Assembly: GCA_031292035.1 (NCBI GenBank)
Contig: JARLHX010000210.1
Coordinates: 1 to 5,851 of the forward strand
Direction: 5' to 3'
DNA length: 5,851 bases
From: Negativicutes bacterium
GTDB lineage: Bacteria > Bacillota_C > Negativicutes > Sporomusales_B > JARLHX01
The notes beneath the pieces were generated by a model, which saw only the letters and a list, made by a program, of their open reading frames with translations, ran no database searches and was not told the DNA's origin. Position numbers and translations under genes: made by a program. Positions 1 through 4,716 of this stretch are shown here, in pieces (position 1 is the first letter of the stretch; the number at the start of each line of letters is the position of its first letter).

Positions 1-20
1 ATTTTGAATTTGTTTTTCAT
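1..20 (-). CDS. 5' end of an unidentified gene (runs off left edge)
   Basis: An ATG at 20-18 on the minus strand opens a reading frame beginning MKNKFK that leaves the window after six codons. The start is supported by a strong Shine-Dalgarno sequence, AAGGAG (32-27), six bases upstream. It lies 86 bp downstream of the cytochrome c stop codon on the same strand, so it may be co-transcribed with the cytochrome. A small inverted repeat (45-61) sits between the two. The lysine-rich first residues would suit the n-region of a signal peptide or a membrane anchor, but six residues are too few to name a product. Confidence 0.6.
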
Positions 21-44
21 GATGAACTCCTTGGACCGACATTC

Positions 45-61
45 ACCGGATGACCTCCGGT
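45..61 (-). repeat. short perfect inverted repeat between cytochrome c and next gene
   Basis: ACCGGA (45-50) and TCCGGT (56-61) are perfect inverted copies separated by five bases. The repeat lies between the cytochrome c stop and the start of the next minus-strand gene. As RNA it would form a six-pair GC-rich hairpin. No T-run follows, so it is not a convincing intrinsic terminator. It could be an mRNA-processing or stabilising hairpin, an operator for the downstream gene, or chance. Confidence 0.35.
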
Positions 62-106
62 TGCTGACAACATGGTAGCCAACAGCTAACTAAAACTGTG
101 ATGCCG

Positions 107-709
107 CTAGTTATTTGCCAAATATGTTACTAGCGCATCGATCTGCCCGCTGCTCATCTGCATGATATTAGCATGCATTACGTTGTTTTGACGCAGCCTA
201 AGGCCAAAAGTCCATAATTGGTTCCTTAAGTAACCGGCGTGTTGGCCCGCGAGCCGTGGTACGGCGCCACGGCCTTCTCCGTGTGAACCGTGGCAAGACT
301 GGCATGCTGGAATATTGTCCGCTGGATAGCCACTTTCGAAAATGTGCTGACCTGAAGATTCTTGGGACGTGGTGTTAGGCTCTGTTGGTATCTGGTTAGA
401 AAAATATTGTGCGATTTCCGCCTTCGAACTGTCCGGAATATTTTTTACTGCATGAACCATATAGGAGGCATGAGGTGCTTCTTTGGTGGAATCGAGAAAA
501 TCCTGCAACCGAGCAATGATGTATTCAGCTTTTTGGCCATTAAGGCGAGGCGTTGATGGCCCTGCGCTATGGCCTCCCGACCCATGGCAACCCTCGCACG
601 TCTTAACTGTGCCCATGTAGGTCGGTGCCGGTGATGCTGATTGTTGTGCAAAAGCCGCAGAGCTTCCCAAGTACATTATGGCCAGAGCCATCGGAATAGA
701 TCGGTTCAT
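107..709 (-). CDS. periplasmic di-haem cytochrome c, c4-like
   Basis: This 200-aa protein has two covalent c-type haem attachment motifs, CEGCH (residues 38-42) and CQSCH (136-140). They sit in two similar halves of about 90 residues, each with a 'PRL.GQ..(E/G)Y' segment after the motif (54-63 and 151-160). That duplicated architecture is typical of cytochrome c4 and related di-haem electron carriers. Candidate axial methionines are M84 in the first half and M178 or M183 in the second. Residues 1-21 form a Sec signal peptide ending AFA, so the protein is exported and should carry electrons in the periplasm, for example to a terminal oxidase; the partner is not visible. ATG at 709 is the only usable start before an in-frame stop at 769-767, although its Shine-Dalgarno is weak (GGA). 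A gene may follow it in an operon at 20. An FNR-type box lies far upstream (953-966). c4-like identity is likely; the specific pathway is unknown. Confidence 0.88.
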   Translation of the reverse strand: MNRSIPMALAIMYLGSSAAFAQQSASPAPTYMGTVKTCEGCHGSGGHSAGPSTPRLNGQKAEYIIARLQDFLDSTKEAPHASYMVHAVKNIPDSSKAEIAQYFSNQIPTEPNTTSQESSGQHIFESGYPADNIPACQSCHGSHGEGRGAVPRLAGQHAGYLRNQLWTFGLRLRQNNVMHANIMQMSSGQIDALVTYLANN

Positions 710-952
710 TCGGGAAAGTCCACAATCTCGCGTTGACTTGAAAAAAAGCTCGCTCCGTCCGAACCCTCACTATCGAAGTTTCCTCCGAATGCTCGGGAAC
801 TGGCGGCAGCGAGCCCTCAGCCATACGGACACAGTACGCTAGACCACTATAAGCAAGTCATCTCGCCTGCGGGGCACTTAAGACGCCTTTGCTTATTCAT
901 GCAGCACCACCATACGACCAAATAATTCGACCTCAATTTACCTACGGTGGCT
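710..952. other. divergent intergenic region, cytochrome side
   Basis: Most of the 301-bp gap between the cytochrome c start (709) and the MipA-like start (1011) contains no convincing gene. Reading frames here are antisense or shadow frames without Shine-Dalgarno sequences. If the FNR-type box at 953-966 also acted leftward at the usual -41.5 spacing, the start of transcription would fall near 918, with TCGAAT (930-925, 4 of 6 matches to a sigma-70 -10 element). That would give the cytochrome a leader of about 209 nt. An alternative minus-strand -10, TATAGT (851-846), has no good -35. Neither promoter is secure. Confidence 0.4.
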
Positions 953-966
953 TTGATCTCGATCAA
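953..966. promoter_or_regulatory. perfect FNR/FixK-type binding site
   Basis: TTGATctcgATCAA matches the FNR/FnrL/Anr/FixK consensus TTGAT-N4-ATCAA at all ten specified positions. It lies in the divergent region between the cytochrome c and MipA-like genes. TCTAAT (988-993, 5 of 6 matches to TATAAT) would place transcription start near 1000, so the centre of the box falls about 41 bases upstream. This is the classical activator (class II) geometry for the rightward gene. The predicted leader is then only about 11 nt, but it still contains the AGGAG ribosome-binding site. The site match is direct; regulation by an FNR-family protein is inference. Confidence 0.75.
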
Positions 967-1010
967 TGTTGCATATCGCGCCAGCATTCTAATTTTCGAT
1001 AGGAGATGCT

Positions 1011-1898
1011 GTGAAGCCGAATTGTGGAGCGCTGTCCTATCAATGGAAAAGCCCCGCGCGTGGCATGGGCAGGTGGCGCGGGACGCTGACCGCTATATTG
1101 GGCTACGTTGGCTTGACCTCGACCGCTTACGCCCAAGGCGTTTTCTATACACCCGATCCACAACCAGCAGCTTGGGACGTCAATCATAAAGTAGCTACAT
1201 GGGACATTGATCTGGCGGCTGGTGTAGCCATGCAGCCGACTTTCCACGGAAGCGACCGATACCGCGCAACACCAGTTCCACTTGTAATCATACGGTGGCG
1301 GGATGCAGTCTCTCTCGGTGCTGACGGCCTCACTCTCTACTGGCATGACAACAATCTACGCATCGGTGGCGGGGTGAATTATGACGGTGGCCGCCTGGAC
1401 CATGAGACCAGCGGCATCCTAAACAGTGGCGACAACCGGTTGGCGGGCCTTGGTGACGTTGACGGCTCGGTTGGGCTTAGGGGGTTCGCCTCATACAATT
1501 GGGGTTCAGTTTATCTGGATGCCTCCGCCATCAAGTACATAGGCCCCCAGAACAAAGGCATCCTGGCCAATTTCGGCATCTCATCACCGTGGGCGCTTAC
1601 TAAGCGGTTCGTCATTAGGCCGCATGTCGGCGCGACCTGGGCCAATGACAATTACATGCAGACCTTCTTTGGGATCACCTCGACGCAGGCCGCCCAATCA
1701 CGGTTTCCGCAATTCAATGCCGAGGGAGGACTAGAAGATGTCCATGGCGGCCTTACCGGCGTCTATTTTCTAAGCAGCCATTGGTTCATCGGAGCCGACG
1801 CCAGTGCCATCCAATATATGGGTAACGCCGCGAGGAGTCCGATCACCATTTCAAATACAAATGCCACTTTCGCCACAGTGATTGGCTACCACTTCTGA
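1011..1898 (+). CDS. MipA/OmpV-family outer-membrane protein
   Basis: This 295-aa protein resembles the MipA/OmpV family of small outer-membrane beta-barrels, which in enterobacteria scaffold murein-processing enzymes and in other bacteria are porin-like or stress-induced. Visible signs are a Sec signal peptide ending AYA (cleavage near residue 41), then alternating beta-strand sequence rich in Gly, Asp and aromatics, with features such as 'PTFHGSDRYRATPVPLV' (about 77-93) near the first strands. The terminal phenylalanine is the usual barrel-assembly signal. The start is GTG at 1011, chosen because AGGAG (1001-1005) lies five bases upstream. An internal ATG (1065, residue 19) would give a more compact signal peptide but has no Shine-Dalgarno. 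A perfect FNR-type box (953-966) with a plausible -10 precedes the gene, suggesting induction at low oxygen. Family assignment is fairly sure; the exact role is unknown. Confidence 0.85.
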   Translation: MKPNCGALSYQWKSPARGMGRWRGTLTAILGYVGLTSTAYAQGVFYTPDPQPAAWDVNHKVATWDIDLAAGVAMQPTFHGSDRYRATPVPLVIIRWRDAVSLGADGLTLYWHDNNLRIGGGVNYDGGRLDHETSGILNSGDNRLAGLGDVDGSVGLRGFASYNWGSVYLDASAIKYIGPQNKGILANFGISSPWALTKRFVIRPHVGATWANDNYMQTFFGITSTQAAQSRFPQFNAEGGLEDVHGGLTGVYFLSSHWFIGADASAIQYMGNAARSPITISNTNATFATVIGYHF

Positions 1899-1929
1899 GC
1901 CAATGCCACCCTTGCCATGAGCCGCGCTA

Positions 1930-1964
1930 AGGTACGCGCCAATACCCGTTTCATTGCCGTACCT
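1930..1964. repeat. 7-bp inverted repeat downstream of mipA-like gene
   Basis: AGGTACG (1930-1936) and CGTACCT (1958-1964) are perfect inverted arms separated by 21 bases, just after the MipA-like stop. The loop is long and no T-run follows, so terminator function is doubtful. With the palindrome at 1994-2030 it makes up most of the structure seen in this convergent gap. Confidence 0.25.
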
Positions 1965-1993
1965 GCGAAAACGGAGGCCCAGAAGTTGCCAAT

Positions 1994-2030
1994 GCGAATG
2001 TCCGCTTTGCGCCAAAAAGCGGTCATTCGC
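1994..2030. repeat. long imperfect palindrome, copy 1 of an intergenic repeat
   Basis: Arms of 15 bases, GCGAATGTCCGCTTT (1994-2008) and AAAGCGGTCATTCGC (2016-2030), pair at 14 of 15 positions around a seven-base loop. The element lies between two convergent genes, where a hairpin could separate their transcripts, although no T-run flanks it. Its core (1997-2027) aligns with 4621-4650 at about 25 of 31 positions, including the shared AA.GTCCGCTTTG start and C.AAAAGC.G.CATT end. This marks it as a dispersed small repeat rather than a single-gene terminator. From memory, similar TCCGCTTT/AAAGCGGA elements are common in sphingomonad and related genomes; this was not checked. Confidence 0.7.
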
Positions 2031-2055
2031 GCCACAATTGATTTAGGGCTGCTGC

Positions 2056-2253
2056 TCATCCGTACTTGGGCGATTGCTGTCTCATAGCGCGATAGAGTGG
2101 CTCAGGGCTGACGGCTATCTTGTTTCGCTCGGCCGTGATGATCTTGGCAATGCGTTCGCAGCTCAATTCATACATCTTGCTCAATTGTTCGAGGCTTTGT
2201 CCCGCCTCAAACGTCTCGTGAATTTTCCGATTTCTTTCTGTATTTGGCAGCAC
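2056..2253 (-). CDS. small helix-turn-helix protein, sigma-70 region-4-like
   Basis: This 65-aa basic protein is essentially one helix-turn-helix. Residues 8-18 form a leading helix (NRKIHETFEAG), SLEQLSKMY (20-28) is the first helix of the motif, ELS (29-31) the turn, and CERIAKIITAER (32-43) the recognition helix. This pattern resembles the DNA-binding helices of sigma-70 region 4 and of small resolvase-like HTH proteins. The start is GTG at 2253, preceded by GGGAGAG (2265-2259); the nearby ATG at 2257 is in another frame and soon stops. A six-pair hairpin (2270-2255) overlaps the ribosome-binding site. The gene lies 88 bp downstream of the histidine kinase on the same strand, so co-transcription is plausible. 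It lacks any receiver, sigma region 2 or effector domain. It could be a DNA-binding accessory or regulator, but the function is unknown. Confidence 0.7.
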   Translation of the reverse strand: MLPNTERNRKIHETFEAGQSLEQLSKMYELSCERIAKIITAERNKIAVSPEPLYRAMRQQSPKYG

Positions 2254-2254
2254 C

Positions 2255-2270
2255 CATCTCTCCCGAGATG
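2255..2270 (-). promoter_or_regulatory. hairpin overlapping the ribosome-binding site of the small HTH gene
   Basis: On the minus strand CATCTC (2270-2265), loop GGGA, GAGATG (2260-2255) forms a perfect six-pair hairpin ending one base before the GTG start codon (2253). The Shine-Dalgarno GGGAGAG lies in its loop and 3' arm. This could limit or regulate translation of the HTH gene. It may equally be a DNA palindrome recognised by the HTH protein itself. Both are inference from the sequence alone. Confidence 0.4.
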
Positions 2271-2341
2271 AACATGGATTATTTTAACCGCGTAGTGTCG
2301 CAGTTGCTACTAGAATCACATCTGAAATGGGCGACTGAAAA

Positions 2342-3130
2342 CTATCGAAGGCTAATCAAACAATACGGAAAAACACGCGCATGGCCGGTTTTGCCCGGTT
2401 GAGCGCGCAGCTCACCACCGATCTGGCGGACAAAAGATTGAATGATTTTCATGCCCAGCCCCTTGGATGCAGCAGGGTCAAAATTATCTGGCAAGCTTGG
2501 CCCATCGTTGCACACCGCCAGCCTGTGTCGCTTTTCAGGCGCCGCTTCCAACCAGACAGTGATCTGACCTTCGCCGTATTTGGCTGCGTTGGTCAAAAGT
2601 TCGCTGAGGATAAACGCGAGCGGAAGGGCGGTCGTGGCGGGAAGCTCCATTTCCGCGCCGTCAACCATGACGACGCGTGCAACGTCTCCCTTGGAGGACA
2701 ACATCGCTGAGAACTCATGGCAAAACTCTTCTAGATATTGCCGAAAAGCGACTGTCTTGACGCCGTCAAAGCCGTGAAGCCGCTGATGGATGCGCGCGAT
2801 CATGCTGACGCGGTTGGCCGCAATGACCAGCTGAGCAGAAGTTTCGGCATTACCGGATGCGCGGCTTTGCATCGAAAGCATACTTACAACAATCTGCATG
2901 TCGTTCAGTAAGCGATGGTCGGACTCCTTTCTCATAAGAGCCTGATATTCGATGGCTTCATCCTTCTGGCGCAGAAGGGTTTCTGCCTTGTCCAGGGTTT
3001 CTCGCAACTCGGCTTCCGCAGCCCGGCAGGTTGCGAGTTCGCGCTCGTAGCTCGCCGCTGTACGCGGCGGGCTCCCAAGGACCGCCTTCCACTGCGATGC
3101 CTCGTTTAGTTTAAGAGCCGCGATTTTCAT
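2342..3130 (-). CDS. HisKA_2/HWE-type sensor histidine kinase without a sensory domain
   Basis: This 262-aa cytoplasmic histidine kinase begins with a coiled-coil-like segment (about residues 27-67), followed by the dimerisation/phospho-acceptor domain with H-box ESDHRLLNDMQ (His72) and the MLSMQSR segment typical of the HisKA_2 family. The ATPase domain shows the N-box ELLTNAAKYG (Asn181), the Asp motif CNDGP (Asp209) and the KGLGMKII glycine box (224-226). All elements needed for autophosphorylation seem present. There is no PAS, GAF or transmembrane input domain, and no response regulator is nearby. In this family partners are often stand-alone receivers or general-stress PhyR proteins, but no partner can be assigned. 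The start is ATG 3130, preceded by TGGAGG (3140-3135); an upstream in-frame ATG at 3175 would add 15 residues but has a poorly spaced TAGGA. A near-perfect FNR-type box (3215-3228) lies upstream at about -41.5 of a weak -10 (CACAAT, 3192-3187). Confidence 0.88.
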   Translation of the reverse strand: MKIAALKLNEASQWKAVLGSPPRTAASYERELATCRAAEAELRETLDKAETLLRQKDEAIEYQALMRKESDHRLLNDMQIVVSMLSMQSRASGNAETSAQLVIAANRVSMIARIHQRLHGFDGVKTVAFRQYLEEFCHEFSAMLSSKGDVARVVMVDGAEMELPATTALPLAFILSELLTNAAKYGEGQITVWLEAAPEKRHRLAVCNDGPSLPDNFDPAASKGLGMKIIQSFVRQIGGELRAQPGKTGHARVFPYCLISLR

Positions 3131-3214
3131 TCTGCCTCCACCCCAGGACGGCATAAAACCCACTACCCTTGCCATTCCTATCGTGAATTGTGAGGTAACG
3201 ATGGCTGAGGAACA

Positions 3215-3228
3215 TTGAGCCTAATCAA
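3215..3228. promoter_or_regulatory. near-perfect FNR/FixK-type site
   Basis: TTGAGcctaATCAA matches TTGAT-N4-ATCAA at nine of ten specified positions. It lies between the divergent histidine kinase (start 3130, minus) and the 58-aa gene (start 3331, plus). For the kinase, CACAAT (3192-3187, 4 of 6 to TATAAT) would give a start near 3180, exactly 41.5 bases from the box centre. No comparable -10 is seen rightward at that spacing. One such match could arise by chance in a window of this size, so the call relies partly on the two perfect boxes elsewhere. Confidence 0.45.
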
Positions 3229-3330
3229 GTATGTCCGGTGCCAAACATTGATTCTCTGGGCTTAAGGGCGCAAATAACCCTTCCGTTAGCATGGTTGATT
3301 GTTCCTGGTTAGACAAGCAAATTTCGCCCT

Positions 3331-3507
3331 ATGAGCGGGGAAGATAATGAGCGCGCGACCCCAATTTGGCTCGCGAAGGCCAACATTGCTCGATTTCAAG
3401 AACAGTTGAAAACCGTCGAGGATTATAGCGCTCGCAGAATGCTGGAATTCGAGCTGGCGTCTGAAGAAGACAAGCTGGCGAAATTACTTGATCAGGACAA
3501 GCCTTAG
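3331..3507 (+). CDS. 58-aa charged alpha-helical hypothetical protein
   Basis: The frame from ATG 3331 to TAG 3507 encodes 58 residues beginning MSGEDNERATPIWLAK and ending LLDQDKP. Residues 13-55 are a continuous amphipathic helix pattern (segments such as NIARFQEQLKTVED and LEFELASEEDKLAKLL) rich in Glu, Lys and Arg, with no membrane segment or cysteine. The composition resembles small 'RNIARFQ...E..L' hypothetical proteins that I recall from alphaproteobacteria, of unknown function. No good Shine-Dalgarno precedes the ATG, and the upstream in-frame stop at 3310-3312 leaves no alternative start. It heads a run of three plus-strand mini-genes and is divergent from the kinase. A protein-protein interaction role is possible but not shown. 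Its reality rests on the coherent helix pattern and position. Confidence 0.6.
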   Translation: MSGEDNERATPIWLAKANIARFQEQLKTVEDYSARRMLEFELASEEDKLAKLLDQDKP

Positions 3508-3604
3508 GGCTTGGGCTCGATCCGGCCCGTTGAGAACTGTACATGCAGGAGTGGATTGGGGCGATAGGCGGCGCGCAATTGACCGATACGAAAGGAATCT
3601 CCCA

Positions 3605-3838
3605 ATGAAACAGATGAATGGATTGATGCTTGTCGGTGCAATTTTGGTTGTTATTGGATTGTTGGCATTTGCGATTCCCGTATTCACGACGCAAAAGACC
3701 GACACTGTCGCCAGGATTGGCGATTTAAAGCTCCAGAACACAGAAGACACTGCGCACCATATTCCGTCGCTGTTGAGCGGAGGCGTTTTGGTTCTTGGCA
3801 TGATCTTGATCGGGGCCAGCCTTTATCAAAAGCGATAG
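3605..3838 (+). CDS. 77-aa two-helix inner-membrane protein, DUF3185-like topology
   Basis: ATG 3605 is preceded by AAAGGAA (3590-3596) and opens a 77-residue protein. It has one transmembrane helix at residues 6-26 (GLMLVGAILVVIGLLAFAIP), a soluble segment of about 27 residues (27-53, including DTVARIGDLKLQNTED) and a second helix at 54-73, ending in YQKR. The positive C-terminus and short N-terminus suggest both ends are cytoplasmic, with the central segment in the periplasm. The topology and the 'IGDLKL' central strand resemble small DUF3185-type membrane proteins; function is unknown. The frame can be extended upstream to 3488, but that would overlap the 58-aa gene, lacks a Shine-Dalgarno and adds an atypical Arg/Trp-rich stretch. 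It is followed 46 bp later by another membrane mini-gene and may share its transcript. Confidence 0.8.
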   Translation: MKQMNGLMLVGAILVVIGLLAFAIPVFTTQKTDTVARIGDLKLQNTEDTAHHIPSLLSGGVLVLGMILIGASLYQKR

Positions 3839-3884
3839 AATGAATTCTTACGAGACCAATTGAATTTTCAACTGAGGAATTATC

Positions 3885-4049
3885 ATGTCACTTGGAACAA
3901 TACTTCTCGTCATATTGATAATTGCGTTACTCGGTGGCTTCAGCGGCGTCGGTGGAGGCCTGTTCTACGGTACCGGCTATTATGGCGGCGGCGGCCTTAG
4001 CCTTATACTCGTTGTTGTTTTGATACTGGTTTTACTGCGCAAGCTTTAG
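3885..4049 (+). CDS. 54-aa glycine-rich membrane peptide, DUF3309 family
   Basis: The frame from ATG 3885 to TAG 4049 encodes 54 residues: a hydrophobic helix starting MSLGTILLVILIIALL, a glycine/tyrosine-rich linker (about 17-37, with GVGGG and YYGGGG), and a second helix (38-51) ending LLRKL. 'MSLGTILL...' followed by a Gly/Tyr linker and a closing Leu-rich helix is the signature of DUF3309 proteins. These are very short membrane proteins widespread in Proteobacteria, of unknown function. GAGGA (3874-3878) six bases upstream supports the start. It lies 46 bp after the 77-aa membrane gene on the same strand. A short palindrome, TTGAATTTTCAA, overlaps the leader (3860-3871). The hairpin at 4109-4128 lies downstream. 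Confidence 0.82.
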   Translation: MSLGTILLVILIIALLGGFSGVGGGLFYGTGYYGGGGLSLILVVVLILVLLRKL

Positions 4050-4098
4050 AGGGCGAGCCGGCGGAAGATCGCGAATAGTAAAATCTCTATGATTTCTG

Positions 4099-4128
4099 AA
4101 AAGAAAAAAGGCGGCCCGCAGGCCGCCT
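4099..4128 (-). terminator. strong intrinsic terminator for the His-rich secreted protein gene
   Basis: AGGCGGCC (4109-4116), loop CGCA, GGCCGCCT (4121-4128) form a perfect eight-pair GC-rich stem. On the minus strand the stem is followed by TTTTTTCTTTT (4109-4099), the classic Rho-independent arrangement, about 30 bp after the stop of the minus-strand gene at 4159. On the plus strand the following bases (AATTCC) hold no T-run, so termination of the mini-gene transcript here would be weaker. Confidence 0.9.
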
Positions 4129-4158
4129 AATTCCAGACAGATATTCTATTCGTCTAAC

Positions 4159-4446
4159 CTACAGCTGAATCCAAACGCCGCCTTTGTAGTAACCGCGACC
4201 GTCGCGATGATCGCGATAATGGTGATCTCTGTCGCTGTCCCAATGCTGATGGAAATACCAGTCATCGGGATGTATATCAAAATGTATCCCCGGCAGGCGG
4301 GGAGGGGGAGTATCTGTATGCCAGCAATCCCCCTCAGCGTTGCAAACTACACGAGCAGCAGCGGGTAAGGCACTGGCTACTAAAGCGCCCGTCCCCATGA
4401 GCACGGCAATTGCGGTTGTCGATAATGCGTTTTTCAATGAAATCAT
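4159..4446 (-). CDS. small secreted His/Asp-rich protein
   Basis: This 95-aa protein has a clear Sec signal peptide (residues 1-31, ending ALPAAA). The 64-residue mature part has two cysteines six apart (C35, C41), which could form a disulfide. It has eight histidines (43, 55, 59, 66, 68, 75, 76, 80) and many aspartates and aromatics, and ends in a YYKGGVWIQL-type tail. Similar small exported proteins of about 90 residues with a 'C...G.CWH' motif and a 'DGRGYY..GVW' ending are familiar from alphaproteobacteria as hypothetical proteins. The His/Asp content suggests transition-metal binding, and the divergent neighbour is a Co/Ni efflux operon, but no function is established. GGAGG (4458-4454) supports the ATG at 4446. 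A perfect FNR-type box (4548-4561) lies about 100 bp upstream. The gene ends at a strong terminator and looks monocistronic. Confidence 0.8.
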   Translation of the reverse strand: MISLKNALSTTAIAVLMGTGALVASALPAAARVVCNAEGDCWHTDTPPPRLPGIHFDIHPDDWYFHQHWDSDRDHHYRDHRDGRGYYKGGVWIQL

Positions 4447-4547
4447 GAAATGCCTCCATAGAGATGTTGGGCTGTTGGTAGCGGCGGTTGGTTCCGTGCC
4501 GTCTAATCGCCGACTGCTTAAAATGGCACGCGGATCTTCCTTGCGTA

Positions 4548-4561
4548 TTGATTTGGATCAA
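4548..4561. promoter_or_regulatory. second perfect FNR/FixK-type binding site
   Basis: TTGATttggATCAA matches TTGAT-N4-ATCAA at all ten specified positions. It lies in the divergent gap between the secreted His-rich gene (start 4446, minus) and dmeR (start 4749, plus). At -41.5 spacing, leftward transcription would start near 4513 (leader about 67 nt) with only a weak AT-rich -10 around 4524-4518. Rightward it would start near 4596 (leader about 150 nt), with CATATG (4583-4588) nearby. The His-rich gene is the nearer candidate target, but the direction is not settled. Confidence 0.7.
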
Positions 4562-4620
4562 CTGTGTCCGGCACCAAGCAAGCATATGGGGTCTATTTCG
4601 CCTGACAGAGGCTCATCTGG

Positions 4621-4650
4621 AACGTCCGCTTTGGGTCAAAAGCAGCCATT
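4621..4650. repeat. copy 2 of the dispersed palindromic intergenic repeat
   Basis: This 30-base element begins AACGTCCGCTTTGGG and ends AAAAGCAGCCATT. It aligns with 1997-2027 at about 25 of 31 positions with one gap. Its own arms (4621-4632 and 4639-4650) pair at about nine of twelve positions, so it is a more decayed palindrome than copy 1. Its right end is reused in a second, perfect seven-pair hairpin, AGCAGCC (4641-4647) with GGCTGCT (4652-4658). It lies in the dmeR upstream region. Confidence 0.6.
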
Positions 4651-4716
4651 GGGCTGCTCCGGGACGCGTTTTCCTTTTGGGACTAAGGACATGGCGATGC
4701 GGCTGCTGGCGTTTGT

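Noticed and set aside
603..824. 73-aa minus-strand frame upstream of and overlapping cytochrome c
   Set aside because: It overlaps the signal-peptide region of the cytochrome in another frame, with no Shine-Dalgarno and no protein-like pattern.
963..1346. 127-aa minus-strand frame over the start of the MipA-like gene
   Set aside because: It is antisense to a well-supported gene, has a mixed composition with no recognisable domain, and lacks a convincing start.
2381..3109. Plus-strand frames of 64-109 aa opposite the histidine kinase
   Set aside because: They are shadows of a kinase gene whose motifs are intact on the minus strand.
3176..3330. EcfG-type (GGAAC-N16/17-CGTT) general-stress promoter near the kinase
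   Set aside because: GGAAC occurs on both strands here, but no CGTT follows at the required spacing.
3488..3502. TTGATCAGGACAAG as an FNR box
   Set aside because: Only one half-site matches and it lies within the end of a coding frame.
3488..3604. In-frame upstream extension of the 77-aa membrane protein
   Set aside because: It overlaps the 58-aa gene, has no Shine-Dalgarno and would put an Arg/Trp-rich stretch before the first membrane helix. AAAGGAA before ATG 3605 fits better.
3329..3801. Minus-strand frames of 105-121 aa across the mini-genes
   Set aside because: They are antisense to better-supported frames, carry no recognisable domain, and have no ribosome-binding site.
3860..3871. 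TTGAATTTTCAA palindrome before the DUF3309 gene as a further FNR box
   Set aside because: The half-site spacing is two bases, not four, and it lies too close to the start codon; it is probably chance in AT-rich sequence.
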